Source: SpSt-583 sp034434015 (lineage in GTDB: Bacteria; Chloroflexota; Anaerolineae; Anaerolineales; UBA6663). From it: a stretch of 48,235 nucleotides of DNA. The translations under genes were made by a program, and so were the position numbers. The stretch lies in the NCBI GenBank assembly GCA_034434015.1, contig DAOUAB010000273.1, positions 1 through 48,235 of the forward strand, in the 5' to 3' direction. Below the pieces are notes generated by a model. It saw only the letters and a program-made list of their open reading frames with translations. It searched no databases and was not told where the DNA came from. Shown here piece by piece: positions 23,402 to 32,030 of the stretch; position 1 is the stretch's first letter; every line of letters begins with the position of its first letter.

Positions 23402-24685
23402 ATGCAGCACACCATCCCCGTTGACCAGCTCGGCCCGGAAGGCAGCGTGATGGCCCGCGCCGTGGAAGCCTGCGTCCATTGCGGCTTCTGCCTGGCGGCC
23501 TGCCCGACGTATGCGGTGCTGGGCGAAGAGATGGATTCGCCGCGCGGCCGCATCTACCTCATGAAGTCCGCCCTGGAAGGCGCGCTGCCGGTGGAGGCGA
23601 CTCTGCCGTACGTCGACCGCTGCCTGGGTTGCCTGGCCTGCGTGCCCGCCTGCCCGTCCGGCGTGCCGTACGGTGAACTGCTGCCGCTCTACCGCGCCCA
23701 TGTCGCCCCTCAGCGCCGCCGCGGACTTGTCGGCCAGGCCGCCCATACCCTGGCCCACGCGACGCTGCCGTATCCGGACCGTTTCCGGCTGGCGGCCGCG
23801 GCCGGCAAACTGGGCAGGCGCGTGCAGGGCGCGTTGCCGGAGCAGTTCCGGGCCATGCTGGACCTGCTGCCGGAGTCTCTGCCTGCGGCCCAGCCGTTGC
23901 CGGACGTCACTCCAGCCCAGGGCCGGCGGCGCGCGCGCGTGGCGCTGTTGACCGGTTGCGTGCAGCAGGCGCTGGCGCCGGAGATCAACGCGGCCACCGT
24001 CCGCGTCCTGGCGCGCAACGGCGTCGAGGTCGTCGTCCCGCCGGGCCAGGGCTGCTGCGGCTCGCTGGGCCTGCACACCGGCGAGCTCGACCGCGCGCGC
24101 GAGCTGGCGCGCCAAAACCTGCGCGCTTTCCCGAGCGACGTGGACGTGATCCTGACCAATGCGGCCGGATGCGGCTCCGGCATGAAGGAGTACGGCGTGC
24201 TGTTTGCGGGCCAGCCGGAAGAAGCGCAGGCGCGGGCGTTCGCGGCGCGCGTCCGAGATGTAAGCGAGTTCCTGGATGCGCTCGGCCTGGTCCCGCCGCC
24301 CGCGCTGGCCGAGCCGCTGACGGTGGCCTATCACGACGCCTGCCACCTGGCGCACGCGCAGGGTGTGGCCGCCGCGCCGCGCCGGCTGTTGAGCCTTATC
24401 CCCAACCTCACGCTGGCCGAAATTCCAGAAGGCGAGATGTGCTGCGGCTCGGCCGGCACCTACAACCTAGAACAGCCGGCCCTGGCGGCGGCGTTCGGCG
24501 CGCGCAAGGCGCGCAATATCGCCGGCGTGGGCGCCCAGGCCGTCGCGGCCGGCAACATCGGATGCCTGATCCAGATCCGCACGCACCTGAAGAAACAGGG
24601 CCGCGCGCTGCCTGTGATGCACACCCTGGAAATGCTGGATCGGGCGTATCAGGCGCCGGGCGAAGACGCAATCCGCAGTGCCTAG
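23402..24685 (+). CDS. glcF: Glycolate oxidase iron-sulfur subunit GlcF
   Basis: 427 residues. Two ferredoxin-type 4Fe-4S motifs lie near the N-terminus: CVHCGFCLAACP (about residues 24-35) and CLGCLACVPACP (about 75-86). Two CCG domains follow (GCCGSLGLHTGE near 218 and MCCGSAGTYNLE near 347), as in GlcF, LutA and HdrB-like subunits that pass electrons to quinone. It completes the three-subunit glycolate oxidase. Heptad repeats lie immediately before the ATG, and no ribosome binding site is visible. The stop codon is 12 nt before the alcohol dehydrogenase start, so the two are in one operon. Confidence 0.93.
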   Translation: MQHTIPVDQLGPEGSVMARAVEACVHCGFCLAACPTYAVLGEEMDSPRGRIYLMKSALEGALPVEATLPYVDRCLGCLACVPACPSGVPYGELLPLYRAHVAPQRRRGLVGQAAHTLAHATLPYPDRFRLAAAAGKLGRRVQGALPEQFRAMLDLLPESLPAAQPLPDVTPAQGRRRARVALLTGCVQQALAPEINAATVRVLARNGVEVVVPPGQGCCGSLGLHTGELDRARELARQNLRAFPSDVDVILTNAAGCGSGMKEYGVLFAGQPEEAQARAFAARVRDVSEFLDALGLVPPPALAEPLTVAYHDACHLAHAQGVAAAPRRLLSLIPNLTLAEIPEGEMCCGSAGTYNLEQPALAAAFGARKARNIAGVGAQAVAAGNIGCLIQIRTHLKKQGRALPVMHTLEMLDRAYQAPGEDAIRSA

Positions 24686-24697
24686 GGCGTCATCTCC

Positions 24698-25720
24698 ATG
24701 CGCGCCCTCCAGCTTCTCAAGCCGGCGCCCATCGAGACCGCGCCGCTCGTCCCGGTTGACGCGCCCGCGCCCGAGCTGACGGCGCATTCGCTTCGGATCT
24801 CCGTTCGGGCGTGCGGCGTGTGCCACACCGACCTGCACGTCGTGGAAGGCGAGCTGCCGCCTCGCAAACTGCCGGTCACGCCCGGCCATCAGGTGGTCGG
24901 GACGGTGGCGGCGCGGGGCGGCGCGGTGACGCGGTTCCAGGTCGGCGACCGGGTGGGCGTGCCCTGGCTGCACTGGACCTGCGGCGAGTGCGACGCCTGC
25001 CGGCGCGGCCAGGAGAACCTGTGTGCGCGCGCGCAGTTCACGGGCTGGGACGTGGACGGCGGTTACGCCGAGGGCCTGGTGGTGGATGAGCGCTTCGCGG
25101 TCGCTATCCCCGCCGGGTTCTCCGATGTGGAAGCGGCGCCGCTGCTGTGCGCGGGCATCATCGGTTACCGGTCGCTGCGCGTCGCCGAGCTGCAGCCCGG
25201 CGAGCATCTCGGCCTGTTCGGCTTCGGGGCCAGCGCTCACCTGGCCCTGCAGATCGCGCGCGGCTGGGGCTGCCCGGTCTCGGTCTTCACGCGCGGCGCC
25301 GGACATCGCGCGCTGGCGGCGGCGCTGGGCGCGGCCTGGACCGGCGCGGCGGACCAGGCGCCGCCCCGGCCGCTGGACCGCGCGATCCTGTTCGCGCCGG
25401 CCGGCGAGCTGGTGCCGCTGGCGCTCAAGCAGTTGCGCCCGGGCGGCGCGCTGGCCATCAACGCCATCCACCTCAGCCCGATCCCGTCGCTCGATTACGC
25501 CTTGTTGTACGGCGAACGCGTGGTCCGCAGCGTCGCCAACGCCACCCGCCAGGACGCCGCCGACTTTCTGGCCGAAGCCGCCCGGATCGGGATTAAGACC
25601 GAGGTCCAGACCTTCCCGCTGGCGGACGCCAATCGCGCCCTCCTGATGCTCAAGCGCAGCCAGATCAACGGCGCCGCCGTCCTGATCATGGACCACCAGC
25701 GCGCTTCCACGAATAACTGA
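24698..25720 (+). CDS. Zinc-dependent alcohol dehydrogenase
   Basis: 340 residues of the medium-chain dehydrogenase family. Catalytic zinc ligands are in RACGVCHTDLH and PGHQVVG; the structural zinc site has four cysteines in CGECDACRRGQENLC. The nucleotide-binding loop GFGASAHLA is close to the usual GxGxxG. It most resembles the AdhA/acryloyl-CoA-reductase-like group in which the motif ends GxGAxAH. It should interconvert alcohols and aldehydes with NAD(P)H. Its place directly behind glcDEF suggests a shared path from a diol or alcohol to a hydroxyacid such as glycolate, but this link is only inferred. No signal peptide. Confidence 0.9.
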   Translation: MRALQLLKPAPIETAPLVPVDAPAPELTAHSLRISVRACGVCHTDLHVVEGELPPRKLPVTPGHQVVGTVAARGGAVTRFQVGDRVGVPWLHWTCGECDACRRGQENLCARAQFTGWDVDGGYAEGLVVDERFAVAIPAGFSDVEAAPLLCAGIIGYRSLRVAELQPGEHLGLFGFGASAHLALQIARGWGCPVSVFTRGAGHRALAAALGAAWTGAADQAPPRPLDRAILFAPAGELVPLALKQLRPGGALAINAIHLSPIPSLDYALLYGERVVRSVANATRQDAADFLAEAARIGIKTEVQTFPLADANRALLMLKRSQINGAAVLIMDHQRASTNN

Positions 25721-25722
25721 CT

Positions 25723-25764
25723 CGACCCGCCGGCGGGTCGTACGGGCCGGTCTCGGACCGGCCC
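25723..25764. repeat. Two adjacent perfect palindromes
   Basis: First CGACCCGCCGGCGGGTCG (25723-25740), an 18-bp perfect palindrome. Then GGGCCGGTC (25744-25752), loop TCG, GACCGGCCC (25756-25764). No T tract follows. They fill the gap between adh and dinB and may stabilise or end the upstream transcript. Confidence 0.6.
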
Positions 25765-25779
25765 CGACGGAGTTGGGAC

Positions 25780-26280
25780 ATGATCACCCAAGACACCCTC
25801 GAGCTGATCTACGCCTATCACTACTGGATAAACGCCCAGATGCTCGACGCCTGCGAGGCGTTGACGCCTGAGCAGTGGGACCGGCCTTTAGGGCACTCGT
25901 GGGGCAGCGTCCACGGCCTGGTCGTGCACATGCTGGCGGCCGAGACCATCTGGCTGCGGCGCTGGCAGGGCCACTCGCCCACCGCCCTGCTGCAGCCGGA
26001 AGAGTTCCCGACCCTGGCCGACGCGCGCCGGGCGTGGGCCGGTCTGGAGGTGGAACTGCGCGCCTTCCTGGCCGCCTGCGACCAGGCCCGCCTGGACGCG
26101 CCCGTCCACTACACCACCACGCGCGGCCAGCCCTACCGCGAACCTCTGGGCGAGTTAATGTTGCACGTCGCCAACCACGGCACGCACCACCGCGGCGAAC
26201 TGGCGGCGATGCTGGCGGTCCTGGACGTGCCGCACCCCGAGGACGACCTGCTCCGCTACCTGCGCGAGCGCGGCGCCTGA
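25780..26280 (+). CDS. DinB family protein
   Basis: 166 residues, typical length for DinB/YfiT-type four-helix bundles. The metal-binding histidines are in HMLAAETIWLRRW (first helix pair) and in NHGTHHRGEL near residue 130, giving the usual three-His site. Family members are putative metal-dependent transferases or thiol S-transferases; few have a known reaction. This is not the DinB DNA polymerase IV. A GGAG lies about 9 nt upstream of the ATG. Two palindromes separate it from the alcohol dehydrogenase gene. Confidence 0.88.
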   Translation: MITQDTLELIYAYHYWINAQMLDACEALTPEQWDRPLGHSWGSVHGLVVHMLAAETIWLRRWQGHSPTALLQPEEFPTLADARRAWAGLEVELRAFLAACDQARLDAPVHYTTTRGQPYREPLGELMLHVANHGTHHRGELAAMLAVLDVPHPEDDLLRYLRERGA

Positions 26281-26335
26281 CGGCCGTGCGCCCCAGCGCG
26301 CTGACACCGAAATCGGGATACAGCCCGGCGAAGAG

Positions 26336-26344
26336 TGGTATAGT
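26336..26344 (+). promoter_or_regulatory. Extended -10 promoter of the MoxR gene
   Basis: TGGTATAGT at 26336-26344 fits the extended -10 pattern; 22 nt further lies the ATG, with AAGGAG (26356-26361) in between. Confidence 0.5.
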
Positions 26345-26366
26345 TTTCGCACCACAAGGAGCCGGT

Positions 26367-27338
26367 ATGTTTAATTCCACCGCCGACGTGATGGACGCGC
26401 TCGGCCGCCAGCAGTACATCGCCTCGGACGAGATCGCCACGGTGCTGTTCCTGGCCGAACGCCTGGGCAAGCCCGTGCTGGCCGAAGGGCCGGCCGGCGT
26501 CGGCAAGACCGAGCTGGCCAAAGCCTGGGCCGGCGCCACCGGCCGGCCGCTGATCCGCCTGCAGTGTTACGAGGGCCTGGACGAGACCAAGGCCCTGTAC
26601 GAGTGGGAATACTCCAAGCAGATGCTGTACACGCAGCTGCTGCGCGACAAGCTCAGCCAGTTGCTGTCCGACGCGACCACGCTGGCCCAGGCCGCCGACC
26701 GGCTGGCCGGCGAAGACGACGTCTTCTTCTCCGAGCGTTTCCTGTTGCCGCGCCCGCTGTTGCAGGCCGTGATGGCCGATGCGCCCGTCACCCTCCTGAT
26801 CGACGAGATCGACCGCGCCGACGCCGAGTTCGAAGCCTTCCTGCTGGAGGTGCTCTCGGATTTCCAGGTCTCGGTGCCGGAGCTGGGCACGATCACGGCC
26901 AGGCATCAGCCGCTGGTGCTGCTCACCTCCAACAACACCCGCGAACTGTCCGAGGCCCTCAAACGCCGCTGCGTCTACCTGCACATCGACTACCCGACCC
27001 TGGAGGCCGAGCTGCGCGTCGTGCGCCTCAAGGTGCCGGACCTCTCGCCCCAGCTCGCCCGCCAGGCCGTGGAGCTCGTCCAGCGCCTGCGCTCCCTGGA
27101 CCTGAAGAAGTCGCCGTCGGTGAGCGAGACGCTGGACTGGGCCCGGGCCCTGGTCCTGCTCAACGCCAAATCCCTGGACCAGCACACGCTGGACACGACG
27201 CTCTCGATCCTGCTCAAGCACGAGGCCGATCTGCAACGCGCCAAGCGCGGCATGAGCCGCAACGAGCGCGAAGAGCCGCGCGGGCGCGGCGACGACGACC
27301 CGGCCCTGTACCGGCGGATCCGCGGGCCGCGCAACTGA
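26367..27338 (+). CDS. MoxR-family AAA+ ATPase
   Basis: 323 residues from the ATG at 26367, with AAGGAG 5 nt upstream; longer upstream frames lie before the promoter. Walker A GPAGVGKTE (about 41-49), Walker B LLIDEIDRAD (about 143-152), sensor 1 LLTSNNTRELSEALKRR and a C-terminal lid domain are as in MoxR/CbbQ/NorQ proteins. These ATPases act as chaperones together with a VWA protein, often to insert a metal cofactor or to activate an enzyme. The partner VWA gene follows 73 bp downstream. No client such as a CO dehydrogenase, MoxF or NorB is present in the window, so the target is unknown. Confidence 0.92.
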   Translation: MFNSTADVMDALGRQQYIASDEIATVLFLAERLGKPVLAEGPAGVGKTELAKAWAGATGRPLIRLQCYEGLDETKALYEWEYSKQMLYTQLLRDKLSQLLSDATTLAQAADRLAGEDDVFFSERFLLPRPLLQAVMADAPVTLLIDEIDRADAEFEAFLLEVLSDFQVSVPELGTITARHQPLVLLTSNNTRELSEALKRRCVYLHIDYPTLEAELRVVRLKVPDLSPQLARQAVELVQRLRSLDLKKSPSVSETLDWARALVLLNAKSLDQHTLDTTLSILLKHEADLQRAKRGMSRNEREEPRGRGDDDPALYRRIRGPRN

Positions 27339-27411
27339 CGACGCCGCCGGGCTGGCCGCCCGGCTTCCGGCGGAGCGCGTCGCGTTCCGCCGCCGTCACC
27401 GGAGGTGACGC

Positions 27412-28788
27412 ATGGACGACCGCATCGCCCAATTCATCGCCGGCCTGCGCGCGGCCGGGGTGCGCATCTCGCTGGCCGAGAGCGCCGACGCTTTCCGCGC
27501 CACCGAGCTGCTCGGCGTCCTCGACCGCGACTCGTTCCGCAGCGCCCTGCGCGCCACCCTGATCAAGGAGAACCACGACGCGCCGGTCTTCGAGCGCCTA
27601 TTCCCCATGTACTTCGGCTCGGGCGGCCCGCCGCTCATCCCGCCGGACCAGATGCTGACGCCCGACCAGCAGAGGCTGCTGGAGGCCGCCATGCGCGCGC
27701 TGGCCGGCGACCTCAGCCGGCTGCTGCAGATGCTGGCCTCCGGCCAGGGGCCGAGCCGGGAGGAGCTGGAAGCCATGGCGCGCCGGGCGGGCCGCGGCCC
27801 CGCGCGCCCCGAGCAGCAGCCGCGCATCACGCGCGATATGCTGCGCCAGCTGGGCCTGGAGGCGCTGGCCGAGCAGATCGAGAAGCTCATGCAGCAGCTG
27901 GCCCAGATGGGGATGACGCGCGAGGGCCAGGCGGCCATCCTCGGCCTGCTGGCCGCCAACCGCGACGCCCTGGCCCAGCAGGCCAGCCAGGCCGCCGGGC
28001 AGAGCCTGGCCCGGCAGCTCGCCGAGCGGCCGCCCGACCGGTTCGACGAGGGCGAGCTGATGCAGCGCCCGTTCAACGACCTGACCGAGGCCGAGGCCCG
28101 CGAGCTGCGCCGGCTGGTGACGCGCCTGGCCGCCAAGCTCCGTTCGCGCGCCGCGCTGCGCCAGAAGAAAGGCGACGGCAAGACCCTGGACGCCAAGACC
28201 ACGCTGCGCGCCAACCTGCGCACCGCCGGCGTCCCGTTCGACCTGCGCTTCAAGAAACGCCACCTCAAGCCGAAGTTCGCCCTGATCTGTGATATCTCCA
28301 CCTCCATGCGGCCGGTGGCCGAGTTCATGCTGCGCCTGATGTACGAGATGCAGGACCAGGTGGGCAAGGCGCGCTCGTTCGCCTTCAACGACCATCTGGA
28401 AGAGGTCAGCGACGAGTTCATCCTGCACCGCCCCGACGAGGCCATCCCGCTCGTCCTGCACCGTATCCCGCCCGGCTACTACGCCACCGACCTGGGCTTC
28501 AGCCTGCAAAACTTTTGTGACCAGTGCCTGGACGCCGTGGACCGCCGCACCACCGTGATCTTCCTGGGCGATGGCCGCAACAACTTCCGCGACCCGCGCC
28601 TGGACCTGTTCGAGCACATCAAGCGCCGCGCCCGGCGCGTGGTCTGGTTCAACCCGGAACTGCGCTTCCAGTGGGGCGTCGGCGACAGCGACATGCCTCA
28701 GTACGCGCCGCTGTGCGACGCCGTCCACCAGGTGAGCAACCTGTCTGAGCTGGCCGACGCGGTGGATCGGTTGTTTATGACGCGCTGA
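27412..28788 (+). CDS. CoxE-like VWA domain protein
   Basis: 458 residues from the ATG at 27412 with a full GGAGGTGA (27401-27408). The N-terminal half is helical and Gln/Arg/Glu-rich. The VWA domain begins about residue 285 with the MIDAS string ICDISTSMRP (D294, S296, S298), continuing with FNDHLEEVSDEF and FLGDGRNNFRDP. This is the CoxE family that works with MoxR-type ATPases, as with the MoxR gene just upstream. The pair probably remodels or activates a partner complex in the cytoplasm. The gap between the two genes holds two short hairpins and no promoter, consistent with one operon. Confidence 0.92.
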   Translation: MDDRIAQFIAGLRAAGVRISLAESADAFRATELLGVLDRDSFRSALRATLIKENHDAPVFERLFPMYFGSGGPPLIPPDQMLTPDQQRLLEAAMRALAGDLSRLLQMLASGQGPSREELEAMARRAGRGPARPEQQPRITRDMLRQLGLEALAEQIEKLMQQLAQMGMTREGQAAILGLLAANRDALAQQASQAAGQSLARQLAERPPDRFDEGELMQRPFNDLTEAEARELRRLVTRLAAKLRSRAALRQKKGDGKTLDAKTTLRANLRTAGVPFDLRFKKRHLKPKFALICDISTSMRPVAEFMLRLMYEMQDQVGKARSFAFNDHLEEVSDEFILHRPDEAIPLVLHRIPPGYYATDLGFSLQNFCDQCLDAVDRRTTVIFLGDGRNNFRDPRLDLFEHIKRRARRVVWFNPELRFQWGVGDSDMPQYAPLCDAVHQVSNLSELADAVDRLFMTR

Positions 28789-28802
28789 GGACCGGGCGCA
28801 GA

Positions 28803-28858
28803 CGACAGCTCACTGCTCACTGCTCACTCATCACTGATTACTACCCCTACCCACCGCT
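28803..28858 (+). repeat. Degenerate heptads before the subtilase gene
   Basis: Eight units in phase from 28803: CGACAGC, then two copies of TCACTGC, then TCACTCA, TCACTGA, TTACTAC, CCCTACC, CACCGCT. This matches the repeat in front of glcF. Confidence 0.6.
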
Positions 28859-28881
28859 CCCCCTCTCTGACTTTCCTCGGA

Positions 28882-28911
28882 TTGCGCTGTCCCCGGTTTC
28901 GGGCCGATAAT
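28882..28911 (+). promoter_or_regulatory. Promoter of the subtilase gene
   Basis: TTGCGC (28882-28887), 18 bp, GATAAT (28906-28911); GGAGAGG at 28922-28928 and ATG at 28940 follow. Confidence 0.5.
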
Positions 28912-28939
28912 TTGTGTGAATGGAGAGGTTTGGCTCACG

Positions 28940-31267
28940 ATGACATTCCGTCAACGCTTGTTCCGCACGGGGGTTGCCTGTCTCCTGGCGCTGGTGAGTC
29001 TGGGGTGGGGGCCGACGGCCGGCGCCGCCGACCTGGGGCCGACGCCGGAAGCGCCGGGCGTTGACGAGGCGCTTATCCTCAAGGCCCGGCAGGGCGGGCC
29101 GGTGCGCGTCATCGTGGAAGTGCGGGCGGATTTCACGCCGGAGGGTGCGCTGGAAGGCCCGGCGTTCGTGGCCGTCCAGCGCGCCGCCATCGCCCGCGCT
29201 CAGGCCGAGGTGGAACGCGCGCTTCAATCGACCGGCGCGGGACCCGCGCACAAATATGCCACCATCCCGTACATGGCCCTGACCGTGAATGCCGCAGCCC
29301 TGGACGCCCTGCGCCGGTCCCCGTGGGTGGTGAGCGTGGCGGAGGATGTTCCGGAGATGCTGGCGCTGGCCGAGAGCACCGGCGTCATCGGCGCTTCGAC
29401 GCCGACGACCGGCGTCTGGGACCTGGGCTTCACGGGCGTGGGCCAGACGATCGTCGTCCTGGACTCGGGCGTGGACAAGAACCATCCGTTCCTGGCCGGC
29501 AAGGTGGTGGCCGAGGCGTGCTTCTCCAACGCGAATGGAGATGGCAGCCTCTTCGGTGGACAGTCGCTGTGCCCGAACGGCCAGCCGCAGGATTTCAGCC
29601 CCGGCGCGGGCCAGCCCTGCACGCTGGGCTCGTGCGGGCACGGCACCCACGTGGCCGGGATCGCGGCCGGCAAGGATTATGCCGGCGGACCGGGCTTCTC
29701 AGGTGTGGCGCCGGAGGCCAAGATTATCGCCATCCAGGTCTTCACCCAGTTCGGCAGCGCCATCGGCACCTATCCGTCGGACCAGTTGAAGGCGATGGAA
29801 CACGTCTATAACACCCTGCGCCTCAGCCACACGATTGCGGCCGTGAACCTGAGCCTGGGCGGGACCGCCAACTACACCAGCGCCTGTGATGGCACCTCGG
29901 CCGATCAGGGCCGCAACGCGGCGTTCGGCCAGTTGCGCTCGGTGGGCATCGCGCCGGTGGTGGCGGCCGGCAACAACTCCTTCGCCAGCGGCCTGGCCGC
30001 GCCGGCCTGCCTCTCGAACGCCATCAGCGTCGGGTCCACGCGCGACGGCGGCCCCGGCGCGACGCCCGTGGACACAGTCTCCTCTTTCTCCAACAGCGCC
30101 TCGTTCCTCAGCCTGCTGGCGCCGGGCGAGGAAATTCAGTCCTCGCTCCCGAGCGGGAACTTTGGCAGTCTTCAAGGCACCTCCATGGCCGCCCCGCACA
30201 TCGCCGGCGCCTGGGCCGTGCTCGAGCAGGCCAATCCCGGCGCGTCGGTGAACGAGGTCCTGGCCCTGCTGCAGGGCACGGGTGTCCCGGTCACCGACAC
30301 GCGCAACGGCCTGACCAAGCCGCGGCTGCAATTGGACGCCGCCCTGAGCGCCTATCTGCCGCGCATCGCCGAGAGCCCGTCTGTCGCTCTCGGCAGGACG
30401 GTCCTGGACCTGACCAACCGCCGGACGCTCAACGTGCAGAACCCATCCGGCCTGGCGATGACGCTGTCAGGGCCAAGCCTGACCGGGACTGCGTTAAGTT
30501 ATCTGGGAGGCGCCTTCCCCGGCACGGGCGGCACCTGTAGCACCAGCACGCCGCTGGCGGGCGGCGGCGCTTGTACGGTCGAATTAGCTTATGCCCCTAC
30601 GTCGCTGGGCGTCCTGAACGGTTCGTTCTCCGTCAACTACACGCTGGCGGGCGTCGGCACGCCGGGCGCTCTGAGTGTTGCGCTGACCGGCTCCGGCGTC
30701 GAGCTGTGTACGGACAATCTGATCGACAACGCGGTGTTTGAGAAGCCCGGCGTGGCCTGGGCGCAGACCGACAGCGTCGGCGGCCAGGCGCTGCCCGTGG
30801 TGTGCACCACGGGGCTGTGCGGCGGCGGCAGTTTCGCCCCCGCCGGCCCGCTGAGCGGCCTCGGCTGGGCGTGGTTCGGCGGCTACACCACCACGCTGAC
30901 CACGACGGTCACCCAGGTCTTGACCCAGTCCGTGATGGTGCCGACCGGGACGGCCTCGCTGCAGTTCCAGTTCAACATCAGCCGCGCCGACCCCGGCGCC
31001 GGGATCACGGACACTTTCCAGGCCCTGATCGACGCCACGCCGGTGTTCACGGCCACGGCCCTGGACCGGCCCGCCTACGCCGCCTACCAGACGGTCCGGC
31101 TGGACGCCAACGCCTTCGCCACCGGCGTGACGCGGACGGTGACGTTCTCGGCCACGACGACGACGACGGGCCCGGTGGTCAACTTCAACCTGGACGACGT
31201 GGCGATGTGCTCGCCGGCTTTCTATCCGGCGTATCTTCCCGTCATCTCTCAGGAGTCCGGCCCATGA
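28940..31267 (+). CDS. Secreted subtilisin-like (S8) serine peptidase with C-terminal beta-rich domain
   Basis: 775 residues. A Sec signal peptide (FRTGVACLLALVSLGWG, then AGAADLG) is followed by an inhibitor-I9-like propeptide, then the S8 catalytic domain with D175 (VVLDSGVDKNHP), H234 (CGHGTHVAG) and S415 (GTSMAAPHIAGAW). From about residue 480 come two beta-rich domains; the last (about 590-765) has LSGLGWAWFGG, NISRADPGAG and VNFNLDDVAMC and ends in YLPVISQESGP. That tail resembles the YLPLV-R tail of many Chloroflexota secreted proteins. It should degrade proteins outside the cell. I chose ATG 28940 because the promoter and GGAGAGG lie just before; a GTG at 28916 would start at the RNA 5' end. 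Its stop overlaps the next gene (ATGA). Confidence 0.93.
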   Translation: MTFRQRLFRTGVACLLALVSLGWGPTAGAADLGPTPEAPGVDEALILKARQGGPVRVIVEVRADFTPEGALEGPAFVAVQRAAIARAQAEVERALQSTGAGPAHKYATIPYMALTVNAAALDALRRSPWVVSVAEDVPEMLALAESTGVIGASTPTTGVWDLGFTGVGQTIVVLDSGVDKNHPFLAGKVVAEACFSNANGDGSLFGGQSLCPNGQPQDFSPGAGQPCTLGSCGHGTHVAGIAAGKDYAGGPGFSGVAPEAKIIAIQVFTQFGSAIGTYPSDQLKAMEHVYNTLRLSHTIAAVNLSLGGTANYTSACDGTSADQGRNAAFGQLRSVGIAPVVAAGNNSFASGLAAPACLSNAISVGSTRDGGPGATPVDTVSSFSNSASFLSLLAPGEEIQSSLPSGNFGSLQGTSMAAPHIAGAWAVLEQANPGASVNEVLALLQGTGVPVTDTRNGLTKPRLQLDAALSAYLPRIAESPSVALGRTVLDLTNRRTLNVQNPSGLAMTLSGPSLTGTALSYLGGAFPGTGGTCSTSTPLAGGGACTVELAYAPTSLGVLNGSFSVNYTLAGVGTPGALSVALTGSGVELCTDNLIDNAVFEKPGVAWAQTDSVGGQALPVVCTTGLCGGGSFAPAGPLSGLGWAWFGGYTTTLTTTVTQVLTQSVMVPTGTASLQFQFNISRADPGAGITDTFQALIDATPVFTATALDRPAYAAYQTVRLDANAFATGVTRTVTFSATTTTTGPVVNFNLDDVAMCSPAFYPAYLPVISQESGP

Positions 31268-32028
31268 CGATCCGGCCCGTGGCGCGCTTCAGCCTCGCCC
31301 TCTGCCTGGCGCTCGCCGGCCTGAACTGGGAGGCCCCGCCGCCCGCGCCGGCTGCGGTGGGCGCGCCGGCCGCGGCCTGCAACAACCTGCTGGGCGACAG
31401 CGATTTCGAGGCGGCGCTCAGCCCGTGGGTGGTGTCTTCGACCCCGCCGCTGGTCGTGATCGACCCCGGCGGGCCTTCCAGTCACGATGACCTGAGCCGC
31501 GACACCGCGCCGCTCCGGACCTGCGACTCGGGGACCTGCGATGTGATGGCGGGCGTCAACGATCCAGCCGGCCCGCTGAGCGGCGCCAACTGGGCCTGGT
31601 TCGGCGGCGGCTACACCAGCACCACCACGCTCCCCAACAACGTCATCGTCCAGACGGTGTCCCAGACGGTGACGCTCAGCCCGGCGATGCAGCCGGCGCG
31701 GCTGGAGTTCAGCCTGTGGCTCAGCCGGGCCGACCCCGGCACGGACGCCAGCGACCGGCTCGAGGTGAGGTTGAACAATACGCTGGTGTTCTCGGCCACG
31801 GCGGCGATGACGCCGACCTACGCCTCGGGCTATACCCCCGTCAGCGTGGATGTGTCATCGTTCGCCACCGGGGCCAGCACCGATCTCGTCATCTCGGCCA
31901 CGACGCGCGCGCTGGGCGGGGTGGCCGTGGGCGCGCCGCCGCCCCCGGTCGTCAACTTCAACGTGGACGACGTGAAGTTGTGCGTGCCGTTCCCGTTCCT
32001 CATCTACCTGCCCCTGGTGCGGCGCTGA
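31264..32028 (+). CDS. Secreted protein with the same C-terminal domain as the upstream subtilase, ending YLPLVRR
   Basis: 254 residues starting inside the subtilase stop codon (ATGA overlap), so the two are translationally coupled. An N-terminal signal (MTIRPVARFSLALCLALAG) is followed by an Ala/Pro stretch. The rest is a single beta-sandwich-like domain. It shares with the subtilase C-terminus a PLSG-xx-WAWFGG string, LSRADPG, and VNFNVDDVKLC, then the tail FPFLIYLPLVRR. Several cysteines (ACNN, RTCDSGTCDV, KLCV) could form disulfides. I see no catalytic residues. It may be a binding or anchoring protein that shares a surface-sorting signal with the protease. Function inferred only from context. 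Confidence 0.8.
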   Translation: MTIRPVARFSLALCLALAGLNWEAPPPAPAAVGAPAAACNNLLGDSDFEAALSPWVVSSTPPLVVIDPGGPSSHDDLSRDTAPLRTCDSGTCDVMAGVNDPAGPLSGANWAWFGGGYTSTTTLPNNVIVQTVSQTVTLSPAMQPARLEFSLWLSRADPGTDASDRLEVRLNNTLVFSATAAMTPTYASGYTPVSVDVSSFATGASTDLVISATTRALGGVAVGAPPPPVVNFNVDDVKLCVPFPFLIYLPLVRR

Positions 32029-32030
32029 GG

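Noticed and set aside
28803..28858. CRISPR array
   Set aside because: Units are 7 bp and degenerate, with no spacers and no cas genes nearby.
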